A DNA stretch of 64,000 nt. Source: Triticum aestivum. Lineage: Eukaryota > Streptophyta > Magnoliopsida > Poales > Poaceae. Below are positions 12,370 through 24,715 of this stretch, in pieces. The notes below the pieces were generated by a model that saw only the letters and a list, made by a program, of their open reading frames with translations, searched no databases and was not told the DNA's origin. A program made the position numbers and the translations under genes. The stretch spans positions 169,813,703 through 169,877,702 of the forward strand of contig NC_057800.1 of the NCBI RefSeq assembly GCF_018294505.1. The letters run 5' to 3'. Position 1 is the stretch's first letter. Each line of letters opens with the position of its first letter.

Positions 12370-13956
12370 TGCTACCTCCTGAGCACTGCGTTGGTTTTCC
12401 CCTGAAGAGGAAAGGGTGATGCAGCAAAGTAGCGTAAGTATTTCCCTCAGTTTTTGAGAACCAAGGTATCAATCCAGTAGGAGACTACACGCAAGTCCCT
12501 CGTACCTACACAAACAAATAAGAACCTCGCAACCAACGCGATAAAGGGGTTGTCAATCCCTTCACGGTCACTTACGAGAGTGAGATCTGATAGAGATAAT
12601 AAGATAAATATTTTTGGTATTTTTTATGATATAGATTGGAAAATAAAGATTGCAAAATAAACAGTGCCAGAAATATCTAGTTGACGGGAGATTAATATAA
12701 TGGAGAATAGACCCGGGGGCCATAGGTTTCACTAGTGGCTTCTCTCAAGATAGCATAAGTATTATGGTGGGTGAACAAATTACTATCGAGCAATTGATAG
12801 AAAAGTGAATAATTATGAGAATATCTAGGCATGATCATGTATATAGGCATCACGTCTGCGACAAGTAGACCGAAACGATTCTGCATCTACTACTATTACT
12901 CCACACATCGACCGCTATCCAGCATGCATCTAGAGTATTAAGTTCATAAGAACAGAGTAATGCATTAGGCAAGATGACATTATGTAGAGGGATAAACTCA
13001 AGAAATATGATATAAACCCCATCTTTTTTATCCTTGATGCAACAATACAATATGCGCCTTGCTGCCCCTGCTGTCACTGGGAAAGGACATCGCAAGATTG
13101 AACTCAAAGCTAAGCACTTCTCCCATTGCAAGAAAGAACAATCTATTAGGCCAAACCAAACTGATAATTCGAAGAGACTTGCAAAGATAACCAATCATAC
13201 ATAAAAGATTTCAGAGAACAATCAAATATTGTTCATAGATAAACTTGTTCATAAACCCACAATTCATCGGATCTCGACAAACACACCGCAAAAAGAGTTA
13301 CATCGAATAGATCTCCAAGATGATCGAGGAGAACATTGTATTGAGATCCAAAGAGAGAGAAGAAGCCATCTAGCTAATAACTATGGACCCGAAGGTCTGA
13401 AGTAAACTACTCACACATCATCGGAGAGGCTATGGTGTTGATGTAGAAGCCCTCTGTGATTGATTCCCCCTCCGGCGGAGCTCCATAAAAGGCCCCAAGA
13501 TGGGATCTCTTGGGTACAAAAGGTTGTGGCGGTGGAAATAGGGTTTCGTGGTGCTCCTGGATGTTTTCGGGGTATATGGATATATATAGGAGGAAGAAGT
13601 AGGTCGGTGGAGCCACGAGGGGCCCACGAGGGTGGGGGCGCGCCCAGGGGGGCACGTGCGCCTCCCTGCCTCGTGGCCTCCTCGTTGATTTCTTTACATC
13701 CACTCCCAGTCCTCTGGATCACGTTTGTTCCAAAAATAACTCTCCCAAAGGTTTCATTCCGTTTGGATTCCGTTTGATATTCCTTTTCTGCGAAACACTG
13801 AAATAGGCAAAAAACAACAATTTGCACTGGGCCTTGGGTCAGTAGGTTAGTCCCAAAAATAATATAAAAGTGTATAAGTAAGCTCATTAACATCCAAAAC
13901 AGATAATATAATAGCATGGAACTATCAAAAATTATACATACGTTGGAGACGTATCA
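12370..13956 (-). repeat. 5' LTR of the 5654-13956 element
   Basis: 1587 bp, pairing with 5654-7235. Its first 25 bases are more divergent from the other LTR than the rest. Confidence 0.9.
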
Positions 13957-13961
13957 TAGAA

Positions 13962-16034
13962 CATGTGTGAAATCTTAATTATGTACAATAAAGAAAAAAA
14001 GCGTGAATTTACGTATGTAGATAAATTATGTTTGATGAGAGGATACTTTTTTCAAAACAGGGCCATCGATCTTCGACATAGCCAATCACAAAATTCGTAT
14101 ATAAAGAAGTCAAAATCTCCTCTATATTGTATTAAATCACTCTTGGCATGCTAATTACTTCTTTGATACATAGGATTATATCCGAGCATGCAATAATTTT
14201 CGTAGAAGAAACCCATCGACATAGCCGACTTGTCTACCAAAGTCTAAAGCATTGGATTGGAGATCTTATCTATATGTTCATATGCCCCAGCTCCCTATTC
14301 TTCTAAATCAATGCTAAGGTCAATCGCATATCAAATATGAGTTTAGTAACTTACATTTAGGTATATATGTATTTTATGATTAATGTCAAATGATTAAGGG
14401 CCTGCTGATTTAATTGAGGTAAGTGTTAATCCCATATGCTAGTTTGAAGTGTTAATGGCACTCCTACAAACTTGAAAAAATAGACCCGAAATTAGAAGAT
14501 TAAGGATGCGGCCTTATATTTTTTTTGACACTAGCTTGCAATGAGTCATGGGAAAACCATAATGTCATGAGCAGGCTTGACCAGATCTCATGTGCATATT
14601 GTGTTCAGTGCCACCAGCCTAGTTGGCCAGCACCACCGAGTGAAAGAGAGTTTGTGGGGAAAATTCCGAAGTGTGGTGTTCCACTACTAAGAATACATTG
14701 CCCTTTCTGTGAAACACCATTATGATATTAACCTAATGTTTTCTTATAGACGGGTAGCAATGAGTTGACTATAGTAGATATCACCTAAGGTTTCTATGGA
14801 ACATGTTCCCATAGTATTGGCATCATCATGTACCACAAAGTATTATGGGTATGGAAGTGATGATCGAAGATTTAGTTTTCATTCCAAATTCTCTTTTCCT
14901 CTAGACTCTATCGTCGAGTACCACCAAAGTGATATAGTTATTTTTGCATATGCCTATTGTTAGGGTCTAACAAAACCATGTGGTCCATTGTCTGGTACCT
15001 CTGAGCTAGTGTCACTCAATTGGTAATGATTTGTTGATCATTAATCCAAACCCACCTAGTGAGCTCCATCTGGCACGTCAAACATCCGTTAATGCATCAA
15101 ATCTTGCTCCTATATGACATATTTAATGGCTCTTGACGTATTAAATTCAACCTCTTCCATATGTCTTCTTTTATTCGGATGCTTTTACAAAAGTGACTGA
15201 GCCATCGGTAAAACTTTGACGCATGGGATCAAACATCTCATCTGTTTTGTTCATATATCTGTGCGCCTCCCACCCATATCTCTTATAACCATTGCCTGAA
15301 TCGACCACAAATCGGAATATGCCATCCACTACTTATGTTTCTATACAAATTTATCTATTTATATCACTGTACTTCCACTATATGTTGGATTATGTATGAG
15401 GGATTCATATAAAAGACTCTCACTATCATGACCAACCCATGGATAAAAAGTTAAACACGTGGGATCTTGAAAATTATTAGCATGATGATCGTTTATGGTT
15501 TGTTCTAAAAACATGCTTTAAGAATCACATTACTTGAGCATGTGATGAAAGAGCTCAATGATTGCATATACCTTACGTTAGGGCCTAGCACAACCAAGAG
15601 GTGCAATGATGAATACTCTCAGCCAGTGTCACTCGAAGGACATAGTTATGTCAATCATCAATCCAAACCCACCTAGTGAATTCTGCATGGCACCTCAGAC
15701 ATTTGTTAATCCATCGATTCTTACTCATCTATCTCATATTTAATGGCTCTAAACATATTACAATGAACTTCCTCCGTATGTAGGATTTTGTTTCGCTCTC
15801 GCCGATGTGACTGAGACGCTGGTGAAACTCTGCTGCATGGGATCAAATATCTCATATATGTTTATTGCATATCATAATGCACCCCTACTGCCACCCATAT
15901 ATCTTATAAGCAATGGTTGAATTTATCACATATCACAATAGGCCATTTTGTTTCTTATGTTTAGATATGGAAGTATCGTTTTATATCAATGTACTTCCAT
16001 TGTATGTTGGATTGTTTCTACAAGTTTCATATTG
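13962..16034. repeat. Duplicon copy A, segment 2
   Basis: Continues copy A to the right of the retrotransposon. It aligns with 22030-22291 and 23966-25782 in copy B. At 14211-14230 the sequence runs CATAGCCGACTTG without interruption, which is the empty site for the insert found at 22292 in copy B. It includes the start of an R-R module at about 14959. No gene is seen. Confidence 0.8.
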
Positions 16035-16039
16035 AAGAC

Positions 16040-17545
16040 TGATACGTCCATTTTACATCATGCTTTTATATCGATATTTATTGCATTATGGGTTGTTATT
16101 ACACATTATGTCGCAATACTTATGCCTATTCTCTCTTATTTTACAAGGTTTACACGAAGAGGGAGAATGCCGGCAGCTGGGATTCTGGGCTGGAAAAGGA
16201 GCAAATATTAGAGACCTATTCTGCACAACTTCAAAAGTCCTGAAACTCCACGAAAATCAGTTTTGGAATATATATAAAAAATATTGGGTGAAGAAAGCAC
16301 CAGAGGGGGCCACCCACCATCCACGAGGGTGGGGGCGTGCCCTACCCCCCTGGGCGTGCCCCCTGCCTCGTGGCCCCCCTGGCAGGCCTTCGGTGCCCAT
16401 CTTTGGCTATATGAAGTCTTTCGCCCTGGAAAAAATGATAAGCAAGCTTTCGGGATGAAACACCGCCGCCACGAGGCAGAACCTTGGCGGAACCAATCTA
16501 GGGCTCCGGCGGAGCTGTTCTGCCAGGGAACATCCCTCTGGGAGGGGAAAATCATCATCGTCGTCATCACCATCGATCCTCTCATCGGGAGGGGGTAAAT
16601 CTCCATCAACATCTTCACCAGCACCATCTCCTCTCAAACCCTAGTTCATCTCTTGTATCCAATCTTTGTCTCAAAACCTCGGATTGGTACTTGTGGGTTG
16701 CTAGTAGTGTTGATTACTCCTTGTAGTTGATGCTAGTTGGTTTACTTGGTGGAAGATCATATGTTTAGATCCTTTATGCATATTAATACCCCTTTGATTA
16801 TGAACATGAATATGATTTGTGAGTAGTTACGTTTGTTCCTGAGGATATGGGAGAAGTCTTGCTATAAGTAGTCATGTGAATTTGGTATTTGTTCGATATT
16901 TTGATGAGATGTATGTTGTCTTTCCTCTAGTGGTGTCATGTGAACATCGACTACATGACACTTCACCATTGTTTGGGCCTAGGGGAAGGAATTGGGTAGT
17001 AATAAGCAGATGATGGGTTGCCAGAGTGACAGAAGCTTAAACCCTAGTTTATGCATTGCTTCGTAAGGGGCTGATTTGGATCCATATGTTTCATGCTATG
17101 GTTAGGTTTACCTTAATACTTCTTTTGTAGTTGCGGATGCTTGCAATAGGGGTTAATTATAAGTGGGATGCTTGTCTAAGGAAGGGCAGTACCCAAGCAC
17201 CGGTCCACCCACATATTAAATTATCAAAGTAACGATGTGAATCATATGAGTGTGATGAAAACTAGCTTGACGATAATTCCCATGTGTCCTCGGGAGCGTT
17301 TTCCTTTATATAAGAGTTCGTCCAGGCTTGTCCTTTGCTACGAGAAGGATTGGGTCACCTTGCTGCACCTTTTTTACTTTTGTTACTTGTTACCCGTTAC
17401 AAAACTATCTGTTACCAATAATTTCAGAGCTTGCAGAGAATACCTTAATGAAACCCGCTTGTCATTTCCTTCAGCTCCTTGTTGGGTTCGACACTCTTAC
17501 TTACCGAAAGGACTACGATAGATCCCCTATACTTGTGGGTCATCA
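16040..17545 (+). mobile_element. Solo LTR of a Gypsy-like retrotransposon
   Basis: A 1506 bp sequence from TGATACGTCC to GTGGGTCATCA, flanked by AAGAC (16035-16039 and 17546-17550). The empty site with a single AAGAC is at 25783-25787 in copy B. The central GC-rich part (16300-16620) and the ending match the general layout of common Triticeae Gypsy LTRs that I recognise. No internal region or second LTR is present, so it is best read as the product of LTR-LTR recombination after the host duplication. Confidence 0.92.
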
Positions 17546-18215
17546 AAGACACTCACGGTTGTGACCAAGATGTCGTAAGAAGTTCGATATGTGGGATCTT
17601 GATTATTTATTGGCATGAAAGATCATTTTTATTTGTTCTAAAAAATGTTTTAAGAGTCACATTAGTTGATGTGAGATGAAAGAGCTCGCTGATTTCTTAG
17701 TCTTGCCTTTTTCATGAATCTAGATCTAGGATGCTATAAGGTCTTTGATAGGCACAAAAGGAGATAATTTACATTTAGAGATAAATTATATTAGGCGGGC
17801 GACTCTTTTGTCAAACAAGGTTGCTGATCTTTTCATAGGCGATCAGGAAATTCATAAATGGATCAAATCTTGATCCTTGGTCTCATGTACAATGGCCTTT
17901 AACATATTAATGAACTTCAGTCATTTGTAGGGTTTCGTTCAGACGTGATCGATTTGTCCAGGTGAATCTTATCCCGTGATCAAGTTGTCCATCAAAGTCT
18001 AGTGCATGGGGATTGAAGACCGCATTGATGTGCTCCCCGGACACCTCTTTCTCTAGCAAGCATGTCAGATCGATCGCATCAAGTACACCGTCTTCATAAT
18101 GTATTTATACAAAAAGAGGTGTTTTATGGGTTCCCCACTTCATAATATCCATTTGATACTCACAGTCAATTACCTAATTAGTGGATATTCTATCAATTTA
18201 TAACAATATATTTTT

Positions 18216-18645
18216 CATTGCAACATAAGCAAACGTGTATGGATTGGACACCGAGCCAATTTCCACAAGGATAATAATGTGTGCATCCATAAAAATGATG
18301 TTGATTCTCTCTGCACCAAATCATCCATTTTAGCACAACTATGCGACTCTTCACTAAGGGAAGGAGTAAGAAACTAAAAAAATAAAGTTAAATACAAACC
18401 AAGCGCACCTAGAGACTAGAGAAAGGATCTATCGTTTTGAGAGTAGATTGCAGATTCTATGCAAAAAGTGTTCGTCCCATGTTTTTTTAAGTGTATGCAT
18501 GTAGAGGCTAGAGGAAGAATTTCCCTTTTTATAAATATACAAGGACGTCAATGCAAAATTTTGTTCGAGAGGGAGTCGGGGGCAGGAGTGCTAAAGACAT
18601 AAAAGCGCAAGCCATGTAACGCCATTGCTGTGTGCTTCGATCCAC
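18216..18645 (+). repeat. M1 copy 1: duplicate of ARF promoter-proximal DNA
   Basis: Aligns with 28536-28945 just upstream of the ARF. Shared blocks include GAGCCAATTTCCACAAGGAT, ATGATGTTGATTCTCTC, GCAAAAAGTGTTCGTCCCA, ATAAAAGCGCAAGCCATGTA and GTGTGCTTCG. It then runs into an R repeat (GAGGTGCGTTGT) instead of ARF exon 1. It holds about 130 bp near 18390-18480 that is shorter in the ARF copy. Confidence 0.8.
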
Positions 18646-20620
18646 TGGCATGAGGTGCGTTGTGTGGTACCTTTAAGCTAGTGTCACTCAAATGACAATG
18701 ATTTGTTAGTCATTAATCCAAAGACTCCTAGTGAATTCTGTCTTGCACCTCTGACACAGGTTAATGTCTCAAATATTACTCCTCAATCTCATATTTAATG
18801 GCTCTTGAATATTAAATTGAACTTCATCCATATGTCGGATTTTGTTTAGCCTCTCTTACCGTAGTGATAGAGTCCCCGGTCAAACTATGATGCTTTGGGA
18901 TCAAACATCTCATTTGTTTTGTTCATATCTCAATGCACCTCCCACCCATATATCTTATAATCAATGCATGAATCATTCACATATCAAAATATGGCATTTC
19001 ATCACTTATGTTTAGATACAAAGGTACATTTTTATATCAATGTAGTCCCATTGTATATAATGGACTATGTATGGAGGATTCATAACGAAGGCTCTCACCG
19101 TTGTGATCAAGCTATGGATAAAAAAATCAACACGTGGGATCTTGACCATTATTGGCATGATCATCATTTGTGGTTTGTTCCAAAACCATATTTTTAAGAG
19201 TCACGTCATTTGATGTGTGTGATGAAACAGCTCAATGTTTTTGCATATATATCTTACATTAGGGTATGACAAAACTCTGAGGTGCATTGTTTGGTACCTC
19301 TAAGCCAGTGTCACTCAGAGGACAAAAATTTGTTGATCATCAATCCAAATCTACCTAGTTAATGATGCCTAGAACCTCTGGCATTTCTTAACATATAGAA
19401 TATCACTCTATCTCAGATTTAGCAGCTCTTTATGTATTGCAATAAACTTCATATGTCGGGTTTTGTCCAGACACTCTTGCCAATGCGATTGAGCTGACAG
19501 TCAAACTATGACTCATGGGATTAAACCTCTCATCTGGTTTGTGCATATCATGGTAGATCTTCCACCTGTATCGCTTACAATTAATGCCTAAATTGATTGT
19601 ATATCAAAATATGCCATACAATACTTAGGATGAGATATGTAGGTATCTTTTATATCAATGTACTTCCACTATATGTTGGATTCTGTGTAGAGGATCCATG
19701 TCGAAGACACTCACCGTCGTGATCAAGCCATAGGTGAAAAGTTCAACACGTGGGATCTTGACCATTTATTGGCATGAAAGATCATTTGTGATTTGTGGTA
19801 GAAATATGTTTTAAGGGTCACATTAGTTGACGAGTGAGATGAAAGAGCTCAATAATTTCTTAGTATTACCTTTTATATACACGAATCTAGAACTAGGATG
19901 ACAACAAAAGATCTATTATAAGCACAAAAAGGTGATAATTTACTCTTAGACATAAATTATATTAGGTGGTGATTCTTTTGTCAAACAAGGTTGTCAACCT
20001 TTTCAAGGGTAATCAAGAAATTAATTAATGCATCAAAAAACTTGATCCTCGATCTTATGTATAATGGCCCTTAATGTGTTAGTGAATTTCTGTCATGCGT
20101 AGGGTTTTGTTCAGACCTGCTCAATTTGTTCGGGAGAGTCTCACCAGATTGACGGAGTTGTCAGTGAAAGTCTAGCACATGGGGATTGAATATCACATCT
20201 ATGCATTCATACCCCCTCTCCCCAACACCCTTATATCTGGCAATCATGTCAGATTGATCACACCAAATACGACATGACATAACATATTTATACAAATCGA
20301 GGTGTTTTTATGGGTTTTCAACTTTTTTTGTAATTTGGGTTTTCCACTTTTGATCATCCATTCAGTACACACGATGAATTACTTAATTAGTGGATATTGT
20401 CTAGATTTATAACAATATCCTTTTTCATTTCAACGTAAGCAGATGTGTATGGATTGGGTGCCTAGCCAATTTCCACAGGGATAACAAGATGTGCATGCAT
20501 AAACATGATGTTGATTCTGAGCACCACACCAAATCATCCATTTCCGCACCACTATGTGAATCTTCACCAAGGGAAGTAGTATAATAAGAAGCGGAAAAAA
20601 TGAACAATTTTCATAAGGGA
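18646..20620. repeat. R-R-X-M1 module A2
   Basis: Two R repeats (about 18646-19257 and 19258-19860), an X repeat (about 19860-20415) and a truncated M1 block (20416-20620). The TGTCGG hexamer occurs in both R repeats (18833-18838 and 19454-19459). Confidence 0.7.
20416..20620 (+). repeat. M1 copy 2, truncated
   Basis: Matches the 5' half of the ARF-adjacent block (CCAATTTCCACAGGGATAAC, GATGTGCATGCATAAACATG, CACCAAATCATCCATTTC) and stops at AATAAGAAGCGG. It is closer in sequence to the ARF-attached copy (28536-28945) than the other two M1 copies are. Confidence 0.75.
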
Positions 20621-21454
20621 AACAGCCAATTTCCATTGCATGTTGGTTTTTTTTCTAGAATTTTCACACTAAAGACTCTCAAGTTCGTGACCAAGTCATC
20701 GGTAAGAAGTTCAACAAGTGGGATCTTGCTCCTTTATTGGCATGAAAAAATCATTTGTATCTGTTTTAAAAATATGTTTCAAGAGTCACGTTACTTGACG
20801 TGTGAGATTAAAGAGCTCAATGATTTCTTAGTATCACCATTTGCATGAATCCATAACTTGGATGTTGTAAGGATCTTTGATAGGCACAAAAAATGATAAT
20901 TTATGTTTAGATATAAATTATATTAGGTGGTCGGCTCTTTTGTCAAACAAGGTTGCTGATCTTTTCGTAGGTGATCAAGAAATTTATCAATGCATCAAAA
21001 TCTTGATCCTCGATCTCATGTATAATGGCCCTTAATATATTAATGAACTTCAACCATGTGCAGGGTTTCGTTCAGACCTGCTCGATTTATCCAGGTGAAT
21101 CTTATTGGCGTGATCAAGTCATCCATTAAAGTCTAGCGCATGGGGATTGAAGATCTCTTCTATGTGCCCCTCAGACACCTCTTTATCTAGCAAGCATGTC
21201 AGATTGATCACATCAAATATGTGTTATAACGTATTTATACAAAAGAGGTGTTTTTATGGGTTCTCAACCATAATAATAGAACTATGATCAAGGTCTGAAG
21301 TAAACAAAAGTGATAACTTTGATATGCATTGGTAGGTTCGAATAAAAATGAATCAGTGGTTGTGAAGTGAGTACCTCGGTAGTGGCACACTCTTTGTTGG
21401 CACTTTAGAAGTTCCTACTAGAATGGCTCAAAATTTCAGACATGACAACAGAAG
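20621..21454. repeat. Duplication junction: partial R plus X, then single-copy DNA
   Basis: About 20631-20830 is the 3' part of an R repeat (TGTTGG...TTCTAGAA, AAGACTCTCA), followed by an X repeat to about 21275. The last 180 bp (21276-21454) have no second copy in this window, because the corresponding start of copy A is replaced by the 59-5095 element. Confidence 0.65.
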
Positions 21455-22291
21455 GTTTACTAGGTTGCTTCAGGGGCTGCGAGTGGAATGTTGGAGGCTC
21501 TGATTGAACTAGGTTTTGGAACAACGACTATATATGAATGTTTCGGTGGTTCCGACTTCCAAGTGGAATTGCTTCGACAACACCGAGTAGCATGGCATAA
21601 GGAAGATATAGTGGAAAACTTGAATAAGTTTGAAGAGTTGTTGGAGTTTGATCTCTAAGCACATGGAGAAAATGCTCATTGTCATATCCTCATTCCTTTT
21701 TGATAGTATTGGCATGCATATGGACTCGATGTGATCTTGGGTCGCTAAGATGAAAATGTAGAATCCTTTAGCTTGTCGAACACTTGTCTTTAAGAATTTT
21801 TAGAGGTCACCTTCCATTCTAATTTTTTTTACCTAAAAGAACTTTTCCTTAAGTATTCTTTGAAGTATCATTAGTTCTTTGAGATATGTTGACATGAATT
21901 GCCAAAGTCCACCTTGGGTATTAGATGCATTTTCACAAATATAGTGATGTCCAAATTCCTATCGAATAACTTGATTGTTACATGATAATCCCTCATAAAA
22001 GTAATATCATCTGCTAGATACATGTAGAACATGTGTGAAAGCTTAATTATGTATAATAAGGATAAATGGTGTGAATGTATGTATGGAGATAAATTATGTT
22101 TGATAATAGGATAATTTTTTCAAAATGGGGCCACCGACTTTGACATAGCCAATCACAAAATTCGTATACAAAGGAGTCCAAATCTCCTCTATATTGTATT
22201 AAATTACTCTTGACATATTAATGACCTTCTATCATATGTAGGATTCTATCCGAACATGCAATAATTTCATAGAAGAAACCCATCGACATAG
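21455..22291. repeat. Duplicon copy B, segment 1
   Basis: Aligns with copy A segments 5096-5653 and 13962-14218. It carries the uninterrupted target sites of the 59-5095 element (GTTTA, 21455-21459) and of the 5654-13956 element (TAGAA, 22025-22029). Confidence 0.8.
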
Positions 22292-22744
22292 TGATGTCGG
22301 GTGTGGAACCCTAGTGGCTGATCTTTCATGATTTGGAGGGGAATTCCCAAAGAACACGATGAACACAAGAGAGGAAAACACTCAAATCAACGAGATCCAA
22401 TCACACATGTGCTAAATCCACATACACAAAGGGGAGATACAAGATCCAAAGTCAACAAGGGGAGGTACAAAGGGGAACTAGTTCATCCCAATCCTTGAAG
22501 GAAAGAGGTCTTGAATCCTTGGAGGATCTTCCCAAAAGAGGGGCCTTGAATCCACTTAGTGGGTCTTCTCCTAGGAGGTCTTGGTCTCCATAGGAGTAGG
22601 GATAAGTGGATGAGCAAAGCTCTATCTCTAATGAGCTATTCCTTTGCTAACCTTAGATGGAGAGGGGAGAGGTCTATTTATGGTGCTAGTACATGTTGGG
22701 GATGAATGGATGGGTACATGGGCCTTTGGCCCGTTCTCTGTGCA

Positions 22745-23015
22745 CAGGCAGGTGCCAGATGTCTGGGCTGGGGGGGCGAATGTCTGAGCCTTCCCATTGG
22801 GCTGGATGTCCGGGCTGGGGGCGGATGTCCGGACTAGCTTCGGGAGTTTCTGACTGCTCTCTGGACAGGAGTGGCCGGATTTCCGGGCAGGGGCCAGATG
22901 TCCAGGGCCGTCGGGCCGGATGTCCAGGCCTGGGCCAGATGTCCGGGCCTTGTAGCTTCTGCGCTACTGGACTGCTATTGTTGCTGTCTTTAGGGGCCGG
23001 ATATTCGGGTCCTCG
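22745..23015. repeat. Degenerate GATGTCCGGGC short tandem repeats
   Basis: Roughly ten copies of a motif close to GGCCGGATGTCCGGGC spaced 15-40 bp apart inside the LTR-like insert. The motif is partly palindromic and rich in CpG. Confidence 0.7.
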
Positions 23016-23238
23016 GAGCTTTCTCTGGTACCTTCCATCGTGCTCCTTCGTCCATCTACTTGAGGTCTTGTACATCATCCTGAGCATATCCGAGGTGGTA
23101 TTCTTCATACCTAATCACACATAGCATTCCGGCTTTAGGTAGTAGCCATGTCTCACATGGATCATACGAAATATCACTAAGGAGAGATGTCACCTCGGTC
23201 TCGAGAGCTCTTGCACGTGCTCGTGTCATCGGTCCACT

Positions 23239-23899
23239 CACTACTAGGGAAAACCTTATACACAGAATCTTAGCAGCAGCGAGGTTTAAAAACAAACGCT
23301 ACTGCTAATTAGCAGTAGCGAGCTTCAGAAGACCGCGCTACTAATAGCCCAGTAGTAGTAGCGCTCTAGGTGAAACAAGCGCTACTACTACAATTGCCAC
23401 GGTGTTGCCTCCAGGCTAGATATAGTAGTACCGCCCTTCTCCTGGACGCCCTACTGCTAAAGTACTTAGTAGCAACGTTTTTCTTTAAAACTCGATGCTG
23501 CTAAGTATCATCCCCTCTTGCAACTAATTAAGTTTAGTCCCATACTGCTAAGCGAACAAGGTGTTTACCACCTTAAATATGTTACTTCTCAAACTATCTC
23601 GAGCACTTGGTCTTCATTGAACTGTATGTGTAGGATTTGTGGCTGCAATATGAATCTTCACCTGTGCCTATACAGGTACGGTGAGGATTCATGTTGACTA
23701 TTTAGATTCTATACAAAAAAATCAATGATGACCAATGTATATTTTTGATGTTTTTACATGCTTAGCCTTATTGGTAGTAGCGCAGGTGCAAACCACGCTA
23801 CTACTAACAGTTAGCTGTAGCGCCTTATTGGTAGCGCGGCTGCCCGCGCTGCTGATAGCCTCAAAACCCGCGCTACTACTAGGGTTTTTCCTAGTAGTG
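23239..23899. mobile_element. Non-autonomous CACTA DNA transposon
   Basis: 661 bp with inverted ends CACTACTAGGGAAAA and TTTTTCCTAGTAGTG and the 3 bp duplication ACT (23236-23238 and 23900-23902). Subterminal repeats of the GCGCTACTACTA / AGCAGTAGCG type occur near both ends, as in Triticeae CACTA elements. There is no transposase; it must be mobilised in trans. It inserted into the LTR-like element and is the youngest layer at this spot. Confidence 0.93.
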
Positions 23900-24715
23900 A
23901 CTTGGTGCTTGGCGAGACGTATGTAGGTCCATGGGGATGACCGTAGGGTGCTCCACATCACATAGCCGACTTGTCTGCCAAAGTCTAACACATGGGATCG
24001 AAGATCTTATCTATATGTTTATATGCCCCACCTCCCTATTCTTCTAAATCATTGCTCGGGCCAATCACATATCAAATATGAGTTTCTTAACTTACATTTA
24101 GATATATATATATATATATGTAACTTTATGATTAATGTCAAATGATTAAGGGCCTAATGATTTAATTGAGATAAGTGTTAATCCCATATGTTAGTTTGAA
24201 GTGTTAATGACACTCCTACAAACTTGAAAAAATGGACCAGAATTTAGAAGATTAAGGATGGGGCTTAGATTTTTCTGTGATACTAGATTGCAATGAGTCA
24301 TGGGACTAGCAGAATGTCATGAGTGGGCTTGACTGGATCTCATAATCATATTGTGTCTAGTGCCGCCAGACTAGTTGGCCAGCACCACCAAGTGAAAGGG
24401 AGTTTGTGGGGAAAATTCCCAAGCGAGGTGTTCCACTACTAAGAGTAAATTGTCCTTTCCATCAAACACCATTATGCTATTGATCTAATGTTTTGTTATG
24501 GTCAGGTACCGATGATTTGATTGTAGTCGATATCGCCTAAGATTTCTATGGAACATGTTCCCATAGTATTGGCACATCATGTGCCACAAAGTACTGTGTG
24601 TATAGAAGTGATGGTCCAAGACTTATTTTTTCCTTCCAAAATCTCTTTTCCTCTAGACTCTATCGTCGAGTACCACCAAAGTGATATAGTTGTTTTTGCA
24701 TATACCTGTTGTTAG

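Larger units (their letters stand above)
5654..13956 (-). mobile_element. Complete non-autonomous Gypsy-like LTR retrotransposon (gag-protease only)
   Basis: An 8303 bp element flanked by the 5 bp duplication TAGAA (5649-5653 and 13957-13961). LTRs are 5654-7235 and 12370-13956, both reading TGCTACCTC... to ...GACGTATCA. A primer-binding-like site (CCCCGGCAACGGCGCCA, 12342-12358) sits next to the right LTR, and gag lies to its left on the minus strand, so transcription runs right to left. The internal region encodes only gag and an aspartyl protease, with no RT, RNase H or integrase. The unoccupied target is seen at 22025-22029 in copy B, so the insertion postdates the host duplication. The LTRs differ at many sites, including a (TA)n tract and an extra GGGCCCACGAGG-type block near 13620, so it is clearly older than the Copia element at 37650. 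Confidence 0.9.
14959..18645. repeat. R-R-X-M1 module A1 (split by a solo LTR)
   Basis: Two ~0.6 kb R repeats (about 14959-15577 and 15578 onward), each with recurrent blocks GGTACCTCTAAGCCAGTGTC, TTTAATGGCTCTTGAC and AACACGTGGGATCTTGA, then an X repeat (about 17690-18215, with AATGGCCCTTAA and ATGGGGATTGAAGA) and an M1 block (18216-18645). The second R is interrupted by the LTR at 16040-17545. Boundaries are estimated by eye. Confidence 0.7.
17551..20620. repeat. Duplicon copy A, segment 3
   Basis: Runs parallel to 25788-28710 in copy B, with the same order of R, X and M1 blocks. It ends about 20600-20620 inside an M1 block, at a point corresponding to 28710, roughly 500 bp short of the ARF start codon. 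Confidence 0.8.
22292..23960. mobile_element. Solo-LTR-like insertion with a nested CACTA element
   Basis: Begins TGATGTCGGG and ends CCACATCA, with TGATGT/ACATCA terminal inverted repeats, and is flanked by the 5 bp duplication CATAG (22287-22291 and 23961-23965). Copy A has the uninterrupted site at 14214-14218. Without the CACTA insert it is about 1.0 kb. The TG...CA ends and 5 bp duplication fit an LTR; no internal coding region is present. A GC-rich middle (22740-23020) carries repeated GGATGTCCGG-like motifs. The open frames in that part, on both strands, are by-products of the repeat. Confidence 0.8.

Noticed and set aside
22745..23015. CRISPR-like array
   Set aside because: Repeats are short, degenerate and unevenly spaced within a eukaryotic LTR-like insert; there are no cas genes.
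22686..23124. 140-codon open frames on both strands in the LTR-like insert
   Set aside because: Both come from the CCGGATGTCCGG short repeats; no start context or domain.
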